Shown: one piece after another, positions 1-10,850 of the stretch | Position numbering within the stretch: the stretch's first letter is position 1 | Layout of the letters: each line of letters begins with the position of its first letter | Source of the DNA: Arbacia lixula | Lineage: Eukaryota > Echinodermata > Echinoidea > Arbacioida > Arbaciidae | Assembly (NCBI GenBank): GCA_963669155.1 | Contig: OZ022589.1 | Coordinates: 10,466,845 to 10,530,844 of the forward strand | Length of the DNA stretch: 64,000 nt | Reading direction: 5' to 3' | Translations under genes and position numbers: made by a program | Notes under the pieces: model-generated | The model's input: the letters and a program-made list of their open reading frames with translations, nothing else | What the model was told of the DNA's origin: nothing | Database searches by the model: none

Positions 1-474
1 GACCTCCACGAGAAGGGAGACCCACATGGTGGCCCAGCAGGCGAACGTGCTGCCGACGATGAGGCCGAAAGTGAGGAGGAGTTTGGCGTTGATTTTGACC
101 CGGCGTTGGAGCGCTGCGTCGTTCAGACCAACCGCTTGACGTGATGAAGACGCAACGTGTCTGTAAATGATGACGTAGCAGACTGACGTGATGACGAGTA
201 GGAGCAAGAACGTGATGGGCATTCCGACTTGGTTCACATAGAGGAATGTCTCTTCCGACAGATAGCTCTGGACTAACAAATTGAAGGACAGGACTAGCAC
301 CCACGCGATCACGCACACTGCAATCGATCTCCGCGAAGTAACCAGTCGTCGATTGCCGAAGGGATCGATTCGCAGACTGATCAGTCGTTGGAACGCAAGA
401 GCCAGTGTACTGAACAGCGACATGAAGAGCCCGGATGTAAACAGTCCGACTGCGAGGGGAAGCTGTGCCGTTAC
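1..474 (-). CDS. Class A GPCR, second coding exon (TM3 to TM6), cut by window edge
   Basis: Integral membrane receptor exon, 158 whole codons open to the window edge. The acceptor reads TTTTCAG then GTAACGG at 474, in phase 0 with exon 1. Numbered from exon 1 (71 residues), TM3 is about 77-99 and is followed by F-Q-R-L (99-102), where rhodopsin-family receptors usually have D/E-R-Y. TM4 carries the expected Trp (W129). TM5 is about 156-175 with Tyr at 171 and no Pro. A basic third loop leads to TM6 (about 202-226) with C217-W218, but Thr rather than Pro two residues on. I see no Cys at the start of TM3 or in the second extracellular loop, so the usual disulfide is absent. The layout is clearly rhodopsin-like and the ligand is unknown. 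Echinoids have large lineage-specific GPCR expansions, which would fit. It could be a degenerating receptor, but the reading frame is intact. Confidence 0.82.
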
Positions 475-529
475 CTGAAAACGGAAAAGAACGACGAACA
501 TTAGAAATAACCAGAGCCACCTATATACC

Positions 530-649
530 GAGTTTGGCCAACTCGGTTTCATTCGGTTACAACATGGCGCATATTATTTTGTTATTCGCTTGCCCAACAA
601 AGCAACACGCGTCATGTTCTTACCTTTTGAAACCGAGTTGGCCAAACTC
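530..649. repeat. Inverted repeat with perfect 22-bp arms
   Basis: The arm at 530-551 (GAGTTTGGCCAACTCGGTTTCA region) is the exact reverse complement of 628-649, separated by 76 bp. Each arm also contains the small palindrome GAGTTNGGCCAACTC. It is probably the termini of a tiny MITE. It lies about 50 bp from the GPCR splice acceptor. Confidence 0.7.
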
Positions 650-1191
650 TGTTTACTCTGGATATAACACATTCATACCGCCCTCTACGAGTATTTTATA
701 ACTACTGGAAGACACCCATGCAACTGGCACCTGACGTAGTTACCGAAGAAAGTTAATGAAAAAGGCTTTATCTATCGAATCATTCACTTTGTCATGTTTG
801 CTGTATCTTAGCGATGAACATGGTCATTTGACTATTTCACAGGGTCAGATGACGCAATGGAATTAATGTTTTTACGAGTATATAATGTTTGCTGTTGTAG
901 GCGATAAGATGGGTGAAACATGCTGCCATTATAGTACTTTGACCTTGTCAAGGGGTGAAATGATTTGCTGGAATATGAAACCCCTAATGCTGCAGATAAA
1001 ATACTGCTCTGTGGAATTTATGTGTATTACTTGTGTAAAAATGCAATCATATTGGCTCGTATTCGCAACAACGGTTTTACTCTTCGTGTGCCAAGTGTGA
1101 ATATTGTCACCAATAATGCATGCAAATCTCATTGAGCAGCATTCTATCTAGTCCAGATATTGGCCTTATTTTATCGTCCTCCTCTTCTCCC

Positions 1192-1510
1192 ACACACATT
1201 ACGCCACTGATTCACATAGTACGCACACCGCGCCAGACCCACTGATTGCGCGACTCCACGAATCTGTCCGCCCGAAAAAAATTCAGGGTGAAAATTGTTT
1301 GTATGTGATGCGCCACCAACGTTCGTTGTCGGCGGATTGCTAATTACAGTCCTGGGGGGCATTTCATCAAAGGACTTGTCGGATATTTTATCCGACAAGT
1401 TTGCTCTCGGCCAATAAGATGCAAGCATTTCAGTAGCTTATAACAGTTTGTCGGATAAAACGTCTGACAAGTCCTTTGATGAAATGCCCCCCAGGGGGTG
1501 GACTACATTC
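1192..1510 (+). repeat. Dispersed repeat K, copy 1, interrupted by a MITE
   Basis: The segment from CACACATTACGCCACTGATT through the ACAGTCC-GGGGGTGGA junction is closely matched at 44367-44540. Shared blocks include CACATAGTACGCACACCGC, CTCCACGAATCTGTCCGCCC and CCACCAACGTTCGTTG. Copy 1 is split by the 143-bp element at 1352-1494; copy 2 is uninterrupted. Confidence 0.8.
1352..1494. mobile_element. Small MITE with about 29-bp TIRs, CWG target duplication
   Basis: The termini read CTGGGGGGCATTTCATCAAA going in and its reverse complement coming out (TTTGATGAAATGCCCCCCAG). TIR identity runs on through GGACTTGTC. The paralogous site at 44526-44528 has a single CAG where this copy has CTG...CAG, giving a 3-bp CWG duplication. 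CWG or TWA targets are known for PIF/Harbinger elements, so that superfamily is inferred. It has no coding capacity. Confidence 0.75.
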
Positions 1511-1602
1511 TAACTGGCACGGAAAGTGTTAACACACACCGTGTAGGCCTCCTACGCATACAGTATAACAAGTAGACATCTGATCTGAATACCGCCTATT
1601 AA

Positions 1603-2064
1603 AGGAATAGTTTACCCTAAAATAAAGTTTGTTTCGATAAAAGCAGAAACATGAAAGAATCATTATTAGTGAAGGTTTGACGAATATCCGTCAAAGGATA
1701 ATAAAGTTATGATCTTTTGAAATGTCAATTTTCTGGCTTCTCGTGCGAGGTGCTCTCCCATTATGTTGTGTACAAAATGTTACCACAAATTGCTCTTGTT
1801 CTGTTTTTGACGACGGAATGATGTTTATTCGTACATCATTTCCAATGATGTATCAAATGCACAGGTGAAAAGATACATATCTTTTTGAGAAAATGCGCAT
1901 TTTTCGAGAAAAAAAATGTACACTACATAAAAATGAAAGAGTACATTTCTTGTGACGTCACAGAATCAAAACTTTGACGGATTTTCACCAAACCTTCACC
2001 AATGTGTATCTTTCATGTGTCTTAGTTTATTGAAACGAACTTAATTTCAGGATGAGCTATCCAT
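1603..2064. mobile_element. TTAA-flanked MITE family B, copy 1
   Basis: 462 bp between TTAA at 1599-1602 and TTAA at 2065-2068. The ends are long inverted arms. The left arm contains ACATGAAAGAATCATTATTAG and GTTTGACGAATATCCGTCAA, and the right arm holds their diverged reverse complements. Related copies are at 3608-4063 and 8426-8914. No ORF. Confidence 0.78.
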
Positions 2065-3379
2065 TTAAGTTCAGAGGCTATAATGGGAAAGTTGTCTTAT
2101 AATGCACCGCGCAGCAAAATCCAGATTTGTTTTTGCAGCAAAGACCGACCAATCTTTCGTAATTTACACAAAAAAAGCGTAGTACGCCACGGGGCGATAC
2201 AGCCGCCATTTTACGTAGCAGAGCAGCGCGTTGGATGCATGCCCAATATTTTTTTTTTACAAAATACCAAAAAAAATGATAGCTGAATCCAGGAAAATTT
2301 CTGAAAATGTATGCTAAATGTATGTCTAAATGATCTCCCCACCCTCACTTCTCATTTTCCCCCTTTTGCTCTCACACATCCAGAGCTATACTTATTTGTA
2401 CATGAGATCTAGTATAAAGAACAGACGATAGCGTAGGATGTACGAGTTGATATTTCCTTGCATCCTGTTTTCTTTTCTTTTTTTCTTCTTTTCCTTAAAG
2501 AAAACATATGTGTATATTATAAATGTTGTTTTAAAATTTATGAAATAATTAAATAAACTTCCAATTTTAAACTTCAAACTTCATCCGGGAAATTGCTTTC
2601 TCAAATGGCGCAAATGTCGTACTACAGCTTTTTCGGAGAGTGATTGGTCTTGCGGTCTTGACGAGCATGACTGCATACAAAAGCCGAATGTGGCTGCGCG
2701 GTTTTCTATTGTGGCGGCTTTTCCTTAAAATATTGTACGCGGTATTAATAATCACAATTTCGTGCTCCGAGCACAAAATGGCGCTACGTTGTTATGTAGC
2801 ACAAAATGGCACGACCATTTTGTTTTATTTTGTCTTTCCAGGAGGCATATCATAATGTTCTTGATTTTATACAAAAGTAGTCGATTAATGTCAGTCAAAT
2901 TGCCTGCGCGCATGAGCATATTTTGTAATAGCCATGAAGATGTCACGTAACACAAACAAACATGGAGGATGTTGGCACAATGCTACTTAAAAGTCGTGTT
3001 CTTCATCTACAAGATAGAATATGAACAATAAAAAATAAAAAATAACTAAATAATAAAAAATAAAAAAAGTTCCCTGTGCGCGTGAGCATTTGACGATAAT
3101 AGCACGTGAGTGTATACACTCCTCCTATCCATGACTTTTAAACCTACAATAGAATTTCATCTCAAAACTTTACATGAATTTGCCCAAGAGATTTTTTCTT
3201 TCCTCTAATAATGCCTAGGGACTGAGGTTTTTGTGAGCCATGCACGTGAATTCAAAAGATGAAATTACTACCATCTTTGCCATGGTAACTATCTGTGTTT
3301 GTTTACAGAGAGCGGATCTTACAACTACTACTGCGGAAGTGAAATTCCTTAATCATGTTACTAGCTGTTGATCTTTCCC

Positions 3380-3602
3380 TTGCCGCGTTTAGACCACACG
3401 ATACGGTCACTCCTACGGCGCTGCGACTGGCTGAATCGCATGAGTCGGTCGTGGGATTTGTACACGTGCGTGACGTCACATTTCCAGTCGCAGGGCCTCA
3501 CGACTGCATAATCGTGGCAAGATCGCGTGGTCTGCCGTGGTCATTACGACATAATGGACATGATGGAGAAGGATCTGCAGATACCATTTTGTGGGCCAGA
3601 CC
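3380..3602 (+). repeat. Dispersed repeat L, copy 1 (CpG-rich)
   Basis: A CpG-rich block with GACGTCACATTTCCAG followed by GGGCC, then ACGACTGCATAATCGTGGCAA. The same string, diverged and inverted, is at 44573-44640. An ORF reads through it, but the shared dispersed copy argues for transposon sequence rather than a host gene. Confidence 0.55.
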
Positions 3603-3607
3603 TTCAA

Positions 3608-4063
3608 GGGACAGTTCACCTTGGAAATATAGTTGATTCCAATATTATCAGATCACATTGAAGAAACATATTAGTGTGTGTGTCATAAAAATCCGTCGAA
3701 GGATAAGAAAGTTACAATCTTTTACAGCTTTGATTTCGTGATGCCACGTGCGATGCGTCTCCCATATGTTGTGTCCATCAAGCATTCTTTTACCTGTGCC
3801 TTTGATACATCATTAGAAACACGTTTTTACCTACATACTTCTATGAAAAAGGGGCAAATTTAGAGCAATTTATGGCACCATACAGCACACAACATATGGG
3901 AGAGCACCTGGACCGCGACGTCACAAAATTGACATTTCAAAAGTTCATATTATTTACTTTTTTATCCTTTGAAGGATTTTTGTCAAACCCTCACTTATAT
4001 GGGTTTTTTTTTCATGTTTCTTCTTTTATTGAAACCGACTTATCTTCAGGGTGGACTCTCCCT
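3608..4063. mobile_element. TTAA-flanked MITE family B, copy 2
   Basis: Starts GGGACAGTTCACC after TCAA (a decayed TTAA) and ends GACTCTCCC before TTAA at 4064-4067. It shares with copies 1 and 3 the AAATCCGTC-AAGGATAAGAAAGTTA block and the CATATGTTGTGT interior. Immediately preceded by repeat L. Confidence 0.75.
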
Positions 4064-4198
4064 TTAATGGGTATATATGCACAATATACTGCGCAAACCT
4101 GCATCAATTATAGCACCGAACCTAAATTATTTTGATGGGGAGGAGAGAGGACGAGGGACGAGAGACAGAGTCCTGGCTTTCAGACCGTTTGACATTTC

Positions 4199-4580
4199 TG
4201 ATCACAACTGGCAAATAGAGTCTGGTTCTCCAAGACTAGTCACTGTATCATTTCTCTCTTTTCTCATGGCGATCCGGAGAAGAAATTGAGACTGATCACA
4301 ACTGGCAAATAGAGTCTGGATCTCTAAGACTAGTCACTGTATCATTTCTCTCTTTTCTCATGGCGACCCGGAGAAGAAATTGAGACTGATCACAACTGGC
4401 AAATAGAGTCTGGTTCTCTAAGACTAGTCACTGTATCATTTCTCTCTTTTCTCATGGCAACCCGGAGAAGAAATTGAGACTGATCACAACTGGCAAATAG
4501 AGTCTGGTTCTCTAAGACTAGTCACTGTATCATTTCTCTCTTTTCAAATGGCGACGCGGAGAAGAAATTGAGACTGATCA
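4199..4580 (+). repeat. Tandem array, period about 94 bp, four copies
   Basis: The unit begins TGATCACAACTGGCAAATAG and includes ACTAGTCACTGTATCATTTC and CCGGAGAAGAAATTGAG. Starts are at about 4199, 4292, 4386 and 4480, with a truncated fifth at 4575. The copies differ at only a few bases, so the array is young. Units abut directly with no spacers. Confidence 0.9.
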
Positions 4581-4649
4581 GTGTACTGCCGCTAGACTTG
4601 TTTATTGAATATTGTCGGGTGTATTGAAAATATCTGACAGCTTGGAAGC

Positions 4650-4668
4650 CAGGTTAGAGAGAGAGAGA

Positions 4669-4724
<56 letters not shown>

Positions 4725-4858
4725 GAGAAAGAGAGACAGAGAGACAGAGAGAGAGACAGAGAGAGAGAAAAAAAAAGAGCCGGAGAGAGAGAGACAGAGA
4801 GAGAGAGAAGAGAGAGAGACAGAGGGAGAGACAGAGAGAGACAGAGAGAGACAGAGAC

Positions 4859-4895
<37 letters not shown>

Positions 4896-5075
4896 GAGGG
4901 GGGAAGGAGAGGGGGGAGAGAGAGGGGAAGACAGAGAGAGAAAGAGATAGATAGAAAGAGAGAGAAAGAGCGAGAAAGAGAGAAGGAGGGAGAGAGGTAG
5001 AGAGAGAAAGAGAGAAGGAGGGAGAGAGGTAGAGAGAGAAAGAGAGAAGGAGGGAGAGAGATAGAGAGCGTGGTG
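4650..5075 (+). repeat. Compound GA-rich microsatellite with (ACAG)n and a 34-bp minisatellite
   Basis: About 430 bp of almost uninterrupted purine: (GA)n, then (ACAG)n at about 4857-4893, then three copies of a roughly 34-bp unit containing GAAGGAGGGAGAGAG from about 4977. Long Ser/Leu and Arg/Glu frames across it are translation artefacts. Confidence 0.95.
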
Positions 5076-5594
5076 AAGGAAGGGAAAAACTCCAAAGTCA
5101 TGTAAATAAATGGCAAAATTGAAAAGGCAATATTCGCCTGGACCTATGTTACTCGAATTTCGTGCTAATTCGTAATGTAATTGATCGATGTGATGTTGCA
5201 CCTACGGGGAGGAAACTAACTCCTTTATAAATAACTTTGCTTTTAGGGCTGTAAATTATACAATCAATCCGCCATTTCTATGTAGACATAGGCCGATGGA
5301 ATCAGCCATTAAAAATCACTCTTCTCGACTGTGAGCCCGTCGTGTCCATCCTGTCACTAGTAGATTAGATTAATTGACAAACAAACGAAGATTATAATAA
5401 TACAATCACGTTTTCTACTGTCAGCATTGTGTGTTGGGTATGTGCGGGATTTGTAAGTATTTTCATACCACCGTAAGTAATCATTATTTGTTTTTTCTTC
5501 GAAAGGTACCAACACAATCAGCCTTTTATGGATTCTTAGGCTTCTCGCATCTTCCCTTCTTTCATGTTTTATGTCAAATACGAGTTATAAAATC

Positions 5595-5775
5595 GGGTGA
5601 TGCTCAATTAATCCGAAGGCTCGTTATTCCCAACACACACATTAAGTATACATGGGGGCTTGTTAGTCCGGAAAAAAAACGGGTTCGTTTATTTGGATAT
5701 TTCTTACATTAATCCAAAGGTTCGTTAATGCGAAGATTCGTTTTCCCGATGGTCCATCTTTCCGAAAATAGAGCA
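5595..5775 (+). repeat. Degenerate short tandem array (TTCGTTAATCCGAAGG-like)
   Basis: Repeated diverged copies of a roughly 16-bp motif: AATTAATCCGAAGGCTCGTT, ACATTAATCCAAAGGTTCG, TTAATGCGAAGATTCG and CATCTTTCCGAAAA. The middle is interrupted by unrelated sequence. Confidence 0.55.
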
Positions 5776-6167
5776 GGGTTATTTACCAAAAATCCTAAAG
5801 TGAAACGTGGTTAATTTCTCTAAAAAAAGCGCGTTTATGGCTGGTGAGACCCCTATCATCTAATGATGTCCCATCTAATGCTGTCACAAAATCAATGATT
5901 TTTATCAAAGAATCATAAAAGTGGGTGATTTAAATCATTCGCTGTAATCATGGTAATTATTATGTGGACAAACTTAACTTAGTCGCTGATAGTGATTCCG
6001 TAGACAAAAGCAATTACATTGAATCAATAATAATATTTCGTGTTGTTTTATTGGCGTCCCATGATGTTAATCCAGGTTTAGTACACTGTTTGCGTGAAAT
6101 GTATGTTCAGAATACGGACAATAGTATACAACATTACCATCAGAGCACTAAAAGAAAGAGTACTTAC

Positions 6168-6380
6168 GCTGTGAAAGCCGTTGATGTTCTCGACCGCTAT
6201 CACCACACTAGACACGCAGTCAGCCAGGGCGAGATTGAAGGTGAAGATATGCTGCTCTTTCCGCAGAGCAGGACAGAAAGGGAAGGCGCAAAGGGTTAAG
6301 AAGTTGATCACTGCCCCGGAGAACGCGAAGGCACTTACAGAGGAGAAGTAGATGAAGTCTCTGACGCCAAGCCCATCCAT
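6168..6380 (-). CDS. Class A GPCR, first coding exon (N-terminus, TM1, TM2)
   Basis: Codes 71 residues from the ATG at 6380. A favourable context (A at -3, G at +4) and an in-frame TAG at 6389-6387 support this start. The N-terminus is only about 8 residues, with no signal peptide or glycosylation site. TM1 (about 9-33) has the family S-G-x-x-x-N pattern (SGAVINFL). TM2 (about 45-64) has N-L-A-L-A-D with the conserved Asp. The first loop contains L-R-K-E-Q. The exon ends CACAGC before donor GTAAGTA (6167-6161), phase 0, joining the exon at 474. TM1 and TM2 are canonical, in contrast to the altered TM3 and TM6 in the next exon. No promoter was recognised upstream. Confidence 0.85.
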
Positions 6381-7687
6381 CGTCAACTAGCGCTGTTAAC
6401 CCGATGTGTGCTAGATAAACTGCTAGTCTATGTGAATTGTGTGTATCGATGGTGCAATGATTTACAAGGAGCACGCTAAGAGTTAATGCATCACGCGATT
6501 TGTTTTCTTTGTTTCTCAAGACAAGGGATATCCCACCGTTGAAGAGAAAGTATGGTATTGATGGTGGTGATTTCTTCCTCGAACTGAAGATGGGAGGACG
6601 TGTATTGGCATCGGGGAACCATGGGAACAGAACCTCGAGGAAGGAAAGTTTTAGGAATCTTGGGTTACGATTTGAATTTTTGATTTGGCTTTAAATTAGA
6701 AGACTGGTCACTTAAATGGTGATGTGTTTTCAACATGGAATATCAGATCGTGGAAGTGAACGATAGAAAGGCGAATAATTAAGGTTGTTGATTTGTTCCT
6801 TGACGAAGTCCACATCTACCATTGACGGCGAAAAAGTTCAAATGCCGTTCCAATGAACGGAATGAAAACAAAAAGACCTTCAAGGTTTAATGTGTATTCG
6901 GAATAACTCTATAAGTGTTGTCAGTGGATTTCGGTAACAGTACTACACCCCCTACCCATATGGCAGTATTTTATCTGGTTTTGAAGGAGTTAAACTTCCG
7001 TTTGGATCAGATGTAGCAATCGGACAAGATGGAATGGAGGCAGAGGGTCACGTGCCCAAGCGGACTGGGAGAAAGGCGGGATATCAGTGGATGCAGCGAT
7101 CGTCTCCTGTCGGCATCTGCTGGTCTTTATGGCGGGAAATATCAGTGTCTGAACCTAATCGGACTAAAGTTGTTTTATATACCCCTGCGCACGCAACCAA
7201 CTGGCACGAATTGCGTTAGGTACACAAAGGGTTTGTGAATATCAAATTTAGCAGGAGTGGCAATGATGGGATGCCTGATCGGATGAAAGTTAGAGCAGGG
7301 TTCCGAAGAAATCTTCACCTTACAAGAAGTGATGATGGCTAAGCTTGCCAGAGGTTTATCTGAAGCATCTTTCTTCTGCGTATTCACCCTGAGCGTCTCA
7401 CCTCAGTCGACCACACCTTGTTTGCAATGGACGAAGAAAAAATATCAAAACGGGATTGGTTGAATATCAATAAAGGCATTATTAGGAGAAAAACTTGCCC
7501 CCTCACACACATAACATCAGTAAAGAGCACATTTACAAACACGAAGATTTGGTAGCAAAATGAGAGCTCCGTGCCAGGCAAAAATATCCTCTTTCGTTTC
7601 TGGGAGGCCGTTGTAGACGAAAGCCCTTGTTCAGCAGACGATGTTTGGCGAGTGCGGACTTCCGTTCATTAGGTGGTCTGTCGTAAT
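6381..7687. other. GPCR upstream region, no feature recognised
   Basis: Presumed 5' flank or 5' UTR of the GPCR. I see no clear core promoter, repeat or coding region. Short ORFs here lack recognisable domains. Confidence 0.4.
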
Positions 7688-7725
7688 CACTGAACTATAC
7701 CACTACGTAGTGGTATAGTTCAGTG
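7688..7725. repeat. Perfect 38-bp palindrome
   Basis: The arm CACTGAACTATACCACTAC is followed directly by its exact reverse complement with no loop. A related imperfect version lies at 43509-43547. It could be the fused termini of a transposon. A 14-base G run follows about 35 bp downstream. Confidence 0.9.
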
Positions 7726-7817
7726 GTCGTAATCGACAGATTACCTCTTAATTTGTTGTTGGGGGGGGGGGGGGCTGCTGGTCGGTGGTGGCGCTTTTTC
7801 GCTGGGGTCGGATTTAA

Positions 7818-8396
7818 GGGGTTACTAAATTAGAAAAATAAGTTCCCACTAATCTCTGTAAAATTATCCACTAAAAACGAATTTTACATTCGTTTGCCGC
7901 AATAAAGTCTCATTTTGACGAGAATTTGAAAAAACGCACGGCTCCAGTGACGTCAGAGAAGTAAAAATGCCATAAATGCAAACGGCGTGAATAAACTATT
8001 TCATTCACGCCGTTCAAACAATACGTTACCAATGGGAGCCCCAAAGCTTGTCCGAGGTTTGTCCGAGTAGCAACAACTAATAGATCCAAGGTGCATTCCA
8101 TCCATTGAATCTGAATGACGAGACACAGGTGAATGCAATAACGCCTTACTACATAGTTAAGGGGTAAGTTGTGAATACATTGCGAAAATGGTCTATTGTT
8201 GACTTCCGTACAATATAAGTTTAACAGAGTATTTTATGGTATTTGACTCCTCTGACGTCACTGGATACGTGCTAGGGGTTTTTTTCAAATTTTCGTCAAA
8301 ATGAGACTTCATTGCGGCAAACGAAGGTGAAATTCGCTTTTAGTGGAAAATTTTTACGTAGATTAGTGGGAACTTATTTTCTAATTTAGTAACCCT
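7818..8396. mobile_element. TTAA-flanked MITE family C
   Basis: 579 bp between TTAA at 7814-7817 and TTAA at 8397-8400. The long TIRs start GGGTTACTAAATTAG and stay similar for over 100 bp, including AAGTTCCCACTAATCT, TTGCCGCAAT, AGTCTCATTTTGACG and GTGACGTCAGAG. The interior contains CCCCAAAGCTTGTCCGAGG, which recurs at about 37190. No ORF. Confidence 0.85.
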
Positions 8397-8425
8397 TTAA
8401 TTATCATCATGATTGTAATTATTGA

Positions 8426-8914
8426 AGGGACACTTCACCCTGAAATCAATAGAAGCAGACACATAAAAGAAACATACACTATTAGTGAAGGTTTGACGAA
8501 AATCCGTCAAAAGGATAAGAAAGTTATGATCTTTTATTTTTTTATTTTGTGACGTTACGTGCGAGGTTCTTTCACATAATGTTCTGTACATTTTTGAAAA
8601 TGTCAGTTTTCTCATAAAAGATTTGCATCATTTAAGCTGTGCATTTGATACATCATTAGAAGCACGTTTTTACACACATACCTACATGTAAACAACATTA
8701 TTCTATTATCCAAAACAGGAAAAGAGCAATTCATTAAATCAAACAGCACACAACATATGAAAGAGCACGTCGCACGTAACGTCATAAAATTGAAATTTCA
8801 AATGATCATGAGTTTCTTATCCTTGGACAGATTTCCGTCAAACCTTCACTAATATGTTACTTTCATGTTTCTTCATTTATTGAAACCAACTTCTTTTCAT
8901 GATGAACTATCCCT
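8426..8914. mobile_element. TTAA-flanked MITE family B, copy 3
   Basis: Starts AGGGACACTTCACCC after TTGA and ends GAACTATCCC before TTAA at 8915-8918. It matches copies 1 and 2 (GTGAAGGTTTGACGAAAATC, GATAAGAAAGTTATGATC). It begins only about 25 bp after the family C element, making a two-element cluster. Confidence 0.78.
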
Positions 8915-8998
8915 TTAACCCCGTCACACCTCGGAGAAAGGGTCTGCAATGGCCTACAGATGAGCTTCTGTGGGCCAGGCAACTGCTGCTGTATGTCA

Positions 8999-9105
8999 TG
9001 ACTTGTTTGTTTGTTTGTTTGTTTATTTGTTTGTTGGTTTATTTGTTTGTTTGTTTGTTTGTTTGTTTGTTTGTTTGTTTGTTTGTTTGTTTGCTTGTTT
9101 GTTTG
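8999..9105 (+). repeat. (TTTG)n microsatellite
   Basis: About 26 tandem GTTT units with a few substitutions (GTTTATTT, GTTGGTTT, GTTTGCTT). Confidence 0.97.
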
Positions 9106-9185
9106 TGATGTGTGTTCGCAGTATAATTGTCATGCTTCTGCAAACCTAAGCGTTAAACATCTATATTGGGAGGAGAATGGGGATG

Positions 9186-9248
9186 GAGAGTGGAAGAGTG
9201 AGAGAGAGAAAAGGGAAAGAAAGGGAGAAACAGAAAGAGATGGGGTGG

Positions 9249-9282
<34 letters not shown>
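9186..9282 (+). repeat. GA-rich tract ending in (GA)n
   Basis: A degenerate GA-rich segment that becomes pure (GA)n at about 9252-9281. Confidence 0.9.
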
Positions 9283-9283
<1 letters not shown>

Positions 9284-10705
9284 GGATGGGGATAACAGTG
9301 AATAATACATTAATGTGTGGTTAATTTAGCGAATGTATCTGGCTTTCACAATCGATATATTCATCTATCGTGGTAATTCAAGTTAATGGGGTAGCAAATA
9401 AGAGGTGAAACTAAATTGACAATACATGAATTCGTCTCAACCAATTTTATCTTGATTTCGGGCCAGCTCGGCCCTAAATGAAGTCAACATGATTTAGCGA
9501 TACTTTGGTATACATTATGGGGACGAGACCATCCCTGTCATAGTAGGAATTGTATAAGAGGGTACGTTATAAATGCCACCCGTCATTTTCATCTATACAT
9601 TGGCTTATTGCATCGACAATTTCGAACCGTCGTACCGTTTATCGCTTAGTAGTGCACTTAATAGGACCGCAGACAAGTGTGTAATCAGCCATGATGTTAC
9701 GAAAGAGGTTAATCATGTTTAACTATGTGTTGGGTGTGAGGGGCCTGATGTGAATAAATTATTGTATGTAATTTGTTATTTGCTTGTTATTTCATGCAAT
9801 GTAATGGTCACGTCTCCTCCCTTTTTACCCCCTCACCTCAACCCCCTACCCCCTCCCCACACCGCACCGCACCGCATCCTTCCCTTCCAACACTTCCTCT
9901 ACTCCCGCGATCACAATAGTTGTTAAAGTTTTTTTTTTCTTTTTTTTAAACGGTCTTTCCATATAGCCTACGAAAGCAATGTCATATAACCCTTCCCATT
10001 ATATTTGTGTACTTGATTATGGTACAGACTAAAATGCTTGTTACAAGAAGAAAATCAAATTACTTCGCTGGCGAGAATGCCCTGGCGCCAAGCTGCCGGC
10101 GGCGAATGGTATCGGCAAATCTATTCCGTGAGAATAGAGCATTCACATGAAAGTGTTTTTTTTTTTTTTGGCCGTCGCCGCTGCCGCTTTCCATTATGAC
10201 AACAAACGTATAGGGCCTTTCAGAGGGCATCTCCACACTGGTTAAATAGGTAAATGCTCTGCTATCTAAAGATCGCTTCATGCAGGTCGTGGCATGATCG
10301 GCCGGCGGGATAAAAGTGTGTAAAATTGTACCTATATTGGTTATGTACATGCTGTAAATATGCTGTGAAACATGCTGTGAATAAAAAAAAATGTTGCTCT
10401 ATACAGAGACTCCACACGACTCAATTAGCGGGGCGACACTATACGGTCAAAGCTATACAGACAAACAATATTGTTTGACGATATATGGCATTGATGTATA
10501 GTATATTCATACAATATGTCAGCGAAGCACATTGATCCTGACTGAAGCATTGGCAATATCTGCCACAATATTGGGAGGAAGTGGTTCCGTACTTGGAATT
10601 CATGACCTGGCACTGAATGGTACATTACGACCAGTAAAGTTACTATTATAGCCCGTCTAATGTATTTTTTGTATTATGGAGGTTGCCTAATGGATTCTGA
10701 TTCAA
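9284..10705. other. Intergenic, no feature recognised
   Basis: AT-rich with a C-rich patch at about 9818-9880 and short poly-T and poly-A runs. ORFs here resemble nothing I recognise. Confidence 0.4.
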
Positions 10706-10710
10706 TAGTA

Positions 10711-10711
<1 letters not shown>

Positions 10712-10781
<70 letters not shown>

Positions 10782-10796
10782 CCCCCCCTCTCTCTC

Positions 10797-10847
<51 letters not shown>
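10712..10847 (+). repeat. (CT)n microsatellite
   Basis: Near-pure TC dinucleotide repeat, broken once by a C9-10 run and once by TATC. Confidence 0.98.

Positions 10848-10850
<3 letters not shown>

Larger units (their letters stand above)
475..6167 (-). other. GPCR intron, about 5.7 kb
   Basis: Bounded by donor GTAAGTA at 6167 and acceptor TTTTCAG at 480-475 on the minus strand. It is filled with the repeats listed separately. The parts not otherwise annotated (650-1190, 2070-3380, 5090-5590, 5780-6160) are AT-rich and show no coding or RNA gene I can support. Confidence 0.75.

Noticed and set aside
3355-3636. 93-codon plus-strand ORF
   Set aside because: It overlaps dispersed repeat L, runs into a MITE end, and has no domain.
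4199-4580. CRISPR-like regular repetition
   Set aside because: Units are long, contiguous and without spacers; eukaryotic satellite-type array.
4592-5201. Long Ser/Leu-rich and Arg/Glu-rich ORFs
   Set aside because: Translations of the GA microsatellite in all frames. The same applies at 12389-12732, 19264-19818, 22006-22452, 25806-26388 and 10660-10899.
9011-9283. Phe/Val/Cys-repeat ORFs
   Set aside because: Direct translation of the (TTTG)n microsatellite.
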